A stretch of 24,917 bases of DNA from NCBI GenBank assembly GCA_023427845.1, contig JAEYZX010000112.1, positions 1 through 24,917 of the forward strand. Reading direction: 5' to 3'. This document shows positions 22,848 through 24,917 of the stretch, piece after piece. Made by a program: the position numbers and the translations under genes. The notes beneath the pieces were generated by a model, which worked only from the letters and a program-made list of their open reading frames with translations, was not told the DNA's origin and ran no database searches. Numbering within the stretch: the stretch's first letter is position 1; each line of letters begins with the position of its first letter. This DNA comes from Bacteroidota bacterium. Lineage in GTDB: Bacteria > Bacteroidota > Bacteroidia > Flavobacteriales > Flavobacteriaceae.

Positions 22848-22926
22848 CAGGAGCTATTCCTGCTGTCCGCTATAGCTTTTACGGCTTAAAGAAAGCCGCA
22901 AAAGGCTGCCGCTTCCATCAGGGCTA
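22848..22926 (+). repeat. Intergenic repeat, copy C (79 bp)
   Basis: It begins CAGGAGCTATTCC, then GCTGTCCGCT, and ends GCCGCTTCCATCAGGGCTA, matching copies A and B. The central hairpin pairs CGGCTT (22882-22887) with AAGCCG (22893-22898) over a 5-nt loop, extended by TTTT with AAAA after one mismatch. It starts after the lspA TAA plus four T. Its last three bases CTA are the TAG stop codon of the opposite-strand cyclo-ligase gene, so it fills the whole gap. Confidence 0.88.
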
Positions 22927-23487
22927 GAATTTATAGTTCCGTTCGGGCGTCACGCAATAATCAAGTTTTATATCACTTTCGAAAACATCAGAGCAAAAAG
23001 GTTCCGCCTCAAAAAAAGACAAGCCAATTTTAAAGGTCTCCGGCCTGCATTTAGATAAGAACCTATCGTAAAACCCTTTTCCGTAACCAACGCGGTTGCC
23101 CGCCAAATCAAACGCGAGCAGCGGAACAAAAACCACCTCTATACGGTCAACTGGAATTTCAATTCCGTTTTCAGGTTCCGGGATCCCATAGTTGTTCACA
23201 ACCAGCCGTGTCGAGTCGGTCAACAGAAAATGCCTCATTTCCATAGTAGCAAAGTCACTTTTAGAAACGACGATTTCTTTGTCTTTTCCCGACAATAAAT
23301 GAAGTAAAAATTCGGTGTTGACTTCATTTTGCGCTGTTATCGGTAAAAAAACATGAAAGCAGCTTTTATCCCAGATCGGCAGCTTCAACACACCGTTAGC
23401 GATATCAAGGCTTTTGGCATCGACGGTTTCTAGGTCCATTTGGCGGCGCAGTTCTTTGTATTTTATACGAAGTTCTTTTTTGGTCAT
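22924..23487 (-). CDS. 5-formyltetrahydrofolate cyclo-ligase
   Basis: 187 residues, normal for the family, which uses ATP to turn 5-formyltetrahydrofolate into 5,10-methenyltetrahydrofolate in the one-carbon pool. It begins MTKKELRIKYKELRRQM, the basic N-terminal helix of the family, and carries the ATP-site block VPLLAFDLAGNRVGYGKG followed by FYDRFL (residues 121-144). The C-terminus LDYCVTPERNYKF is short: homologues often continue a little further, and its TAG stop is supplied by repeat copy C, so a few original residues may have been replaced. Its ATG overlaps the stop of the M14-family gene by one base (TGATG), showing an operon. Confidence 0.94.
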   Translation of the reverse strand: MTKKELRIKYKELRRQMDLETVDAKSLDIANGVLKLPIWDKSCFHVFLPITAQNEVNTEFLLHLLSGKDKEIVVSKSDFATMEMRHFLLTDSTRLVVNNYGIPEPENGIEIPVDRIEVVFVPLLAFDLAGNRVGYGKGFYDRFLSKCRPETFKIGLSFFEAEPFCSDVFESDIKLDYCVTPERNYKF

Positions 23488-24515
23488 CAGTGGTCAAGAT
23501 TTATTTCCTCAGGCGAAACAACCATTATCGGGGCGGCTTTCTGCGTAACAGGTAATTGCGAGATATGGTAAATCGCATCGCCCTGATACACGATCGGCGC
23601 ATGGTTCGCATTAATTATGTATCCTTCATGCGGTGCGGTCACTTTTCGCTCGAACTTTCCAAATGGATCGGTAATGATACCAAGAACCGCACCTTTTTTT
23701 ACAAGTTTTCCGATTGAATTATAATCGATGAATAACCCCGAATTTTTTGCCCGGATCCACGAGGTTTTTTCGAGATACAGCGTGGGCTTTTCGGCCTGCG
23801 GTGCTTCGTGGCAATCGTCGAGCATTTCCAGATGGGCAAGCAGCCGTTTGGTTCCGTTTACGGCATCGATCGCGACTTCGGTGTTGATGTCAAGCGATTT
23901 TCCGCCTTCAAACAAAAGCATTTTTACATTGTGTTTTGCACACGCGGCACGGAATGATCCCGCTATTGTTTTTGAATACAACGTAAATGGCGCATTGAAC
24001 ACATCGGCCAGTTTTTTGAGTTTTGCATTGCGGGGTGCGATCCTGATTTGGGGTGCATTGAAGCGACTCGCGCCGCCCGCGTGGAAATCGACACAATAAT
24101 CGATTGCCGCGATGATTTCCTTCAACAATGTATTTGCAAATCTGCTTGCAAGCGATCCCGATTTACTTCCCGGGAATACGCGATTCAGATCCCGCCCGTC
24201 GGGAAATTCGCGTGAATGGTTTACAAACCCGAACATGTTTACAATCGGGATGCAGATTATCGTTCCTTTTTTGGGTCTATTGATTTTTTGTGTCAGTAGC
24301 TGACGAACGATTTCAACGCCATTGATCTCATCACCGTGGATTCCCGCCGTGAAAAGCACAACCGGCCCTTCAATTTCCGAGCGTTCAACAATCACAGGGA
24401 TTTTCAATTCGGTTGTCGTATGCAATTTGGCGACCTCCATATTAATTGTCCTGCTTTCGCCCGGCAATATCGTTTTGCCCAAAATCGTTATTGTCCTTGT
24501 TGTATTTTCAACCAT
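23487..24515 (-). CDS. M14-family succinylglutamate desuccinylase/aspartoacylase-like protein
   Basis: 342 residues from the ATG at 24515; a TTG two codons upstream is ignored. The zinc carboxypeptidase-like fold shows GIHGDEINGVEI with zinc ligands His60 and Glu63, DGRDLNRVFPG (106-116), a third ligand in DFHAGG (His145), and the likely catalytic Glu203 in LLFEGGKS. The C-terminal part (about 250-325, with KKGAVLGIITDPFG and VTAPHEGYIIN) is a barrel-sandwich-like segment common in this subgroup. Relatives deacylate N-acyl amino acids; in my recollection this bacterial subgroup is often found near RimK-type ATP-grasp ligases, none of which is in view, so the substrate is open. It is the first gene of the two-gene operon with the cyclo-ligase and diverges from uvrC. 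Confidence 0.87.
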   Translation of the reverse strand: MVENTTRTITILGKTILPGESRTINMEVAKLHTTTELKIPVIVERSEIEGPVVLFTAGIHGDEINGVEIVRQLLTQKINRPKKGTIICIPIVNMFGFVNHSREFPDGRDLNRVFPGSKSGSLASRFANTLLKEIIAAIDYCVDFHAGGASRFNAPQIRIAPRNAKLKKLADVFNAPFTLYSKTIAGSFRAACAKHNVKMLLFEGGKSLDINTEVAIDAVNGTKRLLAHLEMLDDCHEAPQAEKPTLYLEKTSWIRAKNSGLFIDYNSIGKLVKKGAVLGIITDPFGKFERKVTAPHEGYIINANHAPIVYQGDAIYHISQLPVTQKAAPIMVVSPEEINLDH

Positions 24516-24592
24516 ATCCAAATGAAAGCCTAAAAGTAGTTAAAATCTTATTGGGATTAATTTGCTTAGGCCGGTCGTCCTCACATTTTCGT

Positions 24593-24600
24593 TAACTTTG
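24593..24600 (+). promoter_or_regulatory. uvrC -7 promoter element, very close to the start codon
   Basis: TAACTTTG fits TAnnTTTG exactly. Only five bases separate its last G from the uvrC ATG at 24606, so the mRNA would have almost no 5' leader. Confidence 0.5.
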
Positions 24601-24605
24601 CCAGT

Positions 24606-24917
24606 ATGCAGTCACCTCCTTTAGCCTTACAAATACAAACGCTCCCGGACAGTCCCGGCGTGTATCAGTATTACGACAAAGACAATAAACTGCTGTATGT
24701 CGGAAAAGCTAAAAACCTAAAAAAGAGGGTTGCGTCCTACTTCAATAAAGTGCACGATACGGGCCGCACCAATGTAATGGTTCGCAAAATCGTCACAATT
24801 AAGCACATTGTTGTCGCCTCCGAAAGCGATGCGTTACTGCTCGAGAATAACCTGATTAAAACGTTGCAGCCGCGGTACAATGTGTTGCTTCGCGACGACA
24901 AGACCTATCCGTGGATC
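24606..24917 (+). CDS. uvrC: Excinuclease ABC subunit C, N-terminal part (3' end outside window)
   Basis: 104 residues are visible before the right edge. The GIY-YIG nuclease domain is clear: LPDSPGVYQYYDKDNKLLYV (GVY in place of GIY), then GKAKNLKKRVASYF with Arg41, SESDALLLENNLIK with the metal-binding Glu80, and QPRYNVLLRDDKTYPWI. This domain makes the 3' incision in UvrABC nucleotide excision repair. The start MQSPPLALQIQTLPDSPGVY is the expected N-terminus, with no better start downstream. The UvrB-binding, endonuclease V-like and HhH domains lie outside the window. Confidence 0.96.
   Translation, partial: MQSPPLALQIQTLPDSPGVYQYYDKDNKLLYVGKAKNLKKRVASYFNKVHDTGRTNVMVRKIVTIKHIVVASESDALLLENNLIKTLQPRYNVLLRDDKTYPWI

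Overview
The window is about 24.9 kb of a moderate-GC bacterial chromosome that reads as Flavobacteriaceae, probably Flavobacterium or a close relative. The evidence is the bat operon tail, a PorZ-like type IX secretion protein with a C-terminal sorting-type domain, the GIHH form of isoleucyl-tRNA synthetase, lipoproteins of Bacteroidetes type, and gene after gene preceded by TAnnTTTG, the Bacteroidetes -7 promoter element, rather than by Shine-Dalgarno sites. No phage, IS element, CRISPR array, rRNA or tRNA was seen. This is mostly housekeeping chromosome.

Layout. 2-1335 (+): end of batD and all of batE, meeting a convergent CvpA-family gene (1336-1845, -) with no spacer. 1894-4092 (+): a small conserved hypothetical gene, pheS, and a second hypothetical gene; two copies of an ~80-105 bp repeat and a 7-bp-periodic tandem array lie in the gaps. 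4162-8802 (-): gpsA, then nadD, gmk, yicC, an EamA transporter and an ArsC/Spx-like protein. 8872-10060: DinB-like gene and a convergent DUF3298-like lipoprotein, overlapping tail to tail. 10147-11295 (+): a transsulfuration PLP enzyme ending at an 18-bp hairpin. 11394-12182 (-): an exported beta-rich protein divergent from gdhA (12441-13784, +). 13890-16894 (+): porZ-like and recO. 16975-20778 (+): ileS and a DksA-like gene. 20826-22076 (-): a putative surface lipoprotein of LVIVD type. 22244-22843 (+): lspA. 22924-24515 (-): 5-formyltetrahydrofolate cyclo-ligase and an M14 aspartoacylase-like gene. 24606 to the right edge (+): start of uvrC.

Functionally the window combines translation (pheS, ileS), envelope biogenesis and secretion (lspA, porZ, two lipoproteins), nucleotide and cofactor supply (gmk, nadD, cyclo-ligase), nitrogen and sulfur amino-acid metabolism (gdhA, PLP enzyme) and DNA repair (recO, uvrC).

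The most interesting things are: (1) a three-copy intergenic repeat with conserved ends and a central hairpin whose sequence differs in each copy while pairing is kept; one copy fills the whole lspA/cyclo-ligase gap and supplies the cyclo-ligase stop codon; (2) an isoleucyl-tRNA synthetase whose HIGH motif reads GIHH, the swapped signature linked to mupirocin hyper-resistance; (3) a heptamer-periodic array after pheS; (4) a palindrome that is two overlapping divergent -7 boxes.

No gene-free stretch exceeds 300 bases. The longest are 5158-5445 (288 bp; gpsA promoter candidate, inverted repeats and the nadD hairpin), 12183-12440 (258 bp; two divergent promoters and an AT-rich palindrome) and 3495-3684 (190 bp; heptamer array and repeat copy B).
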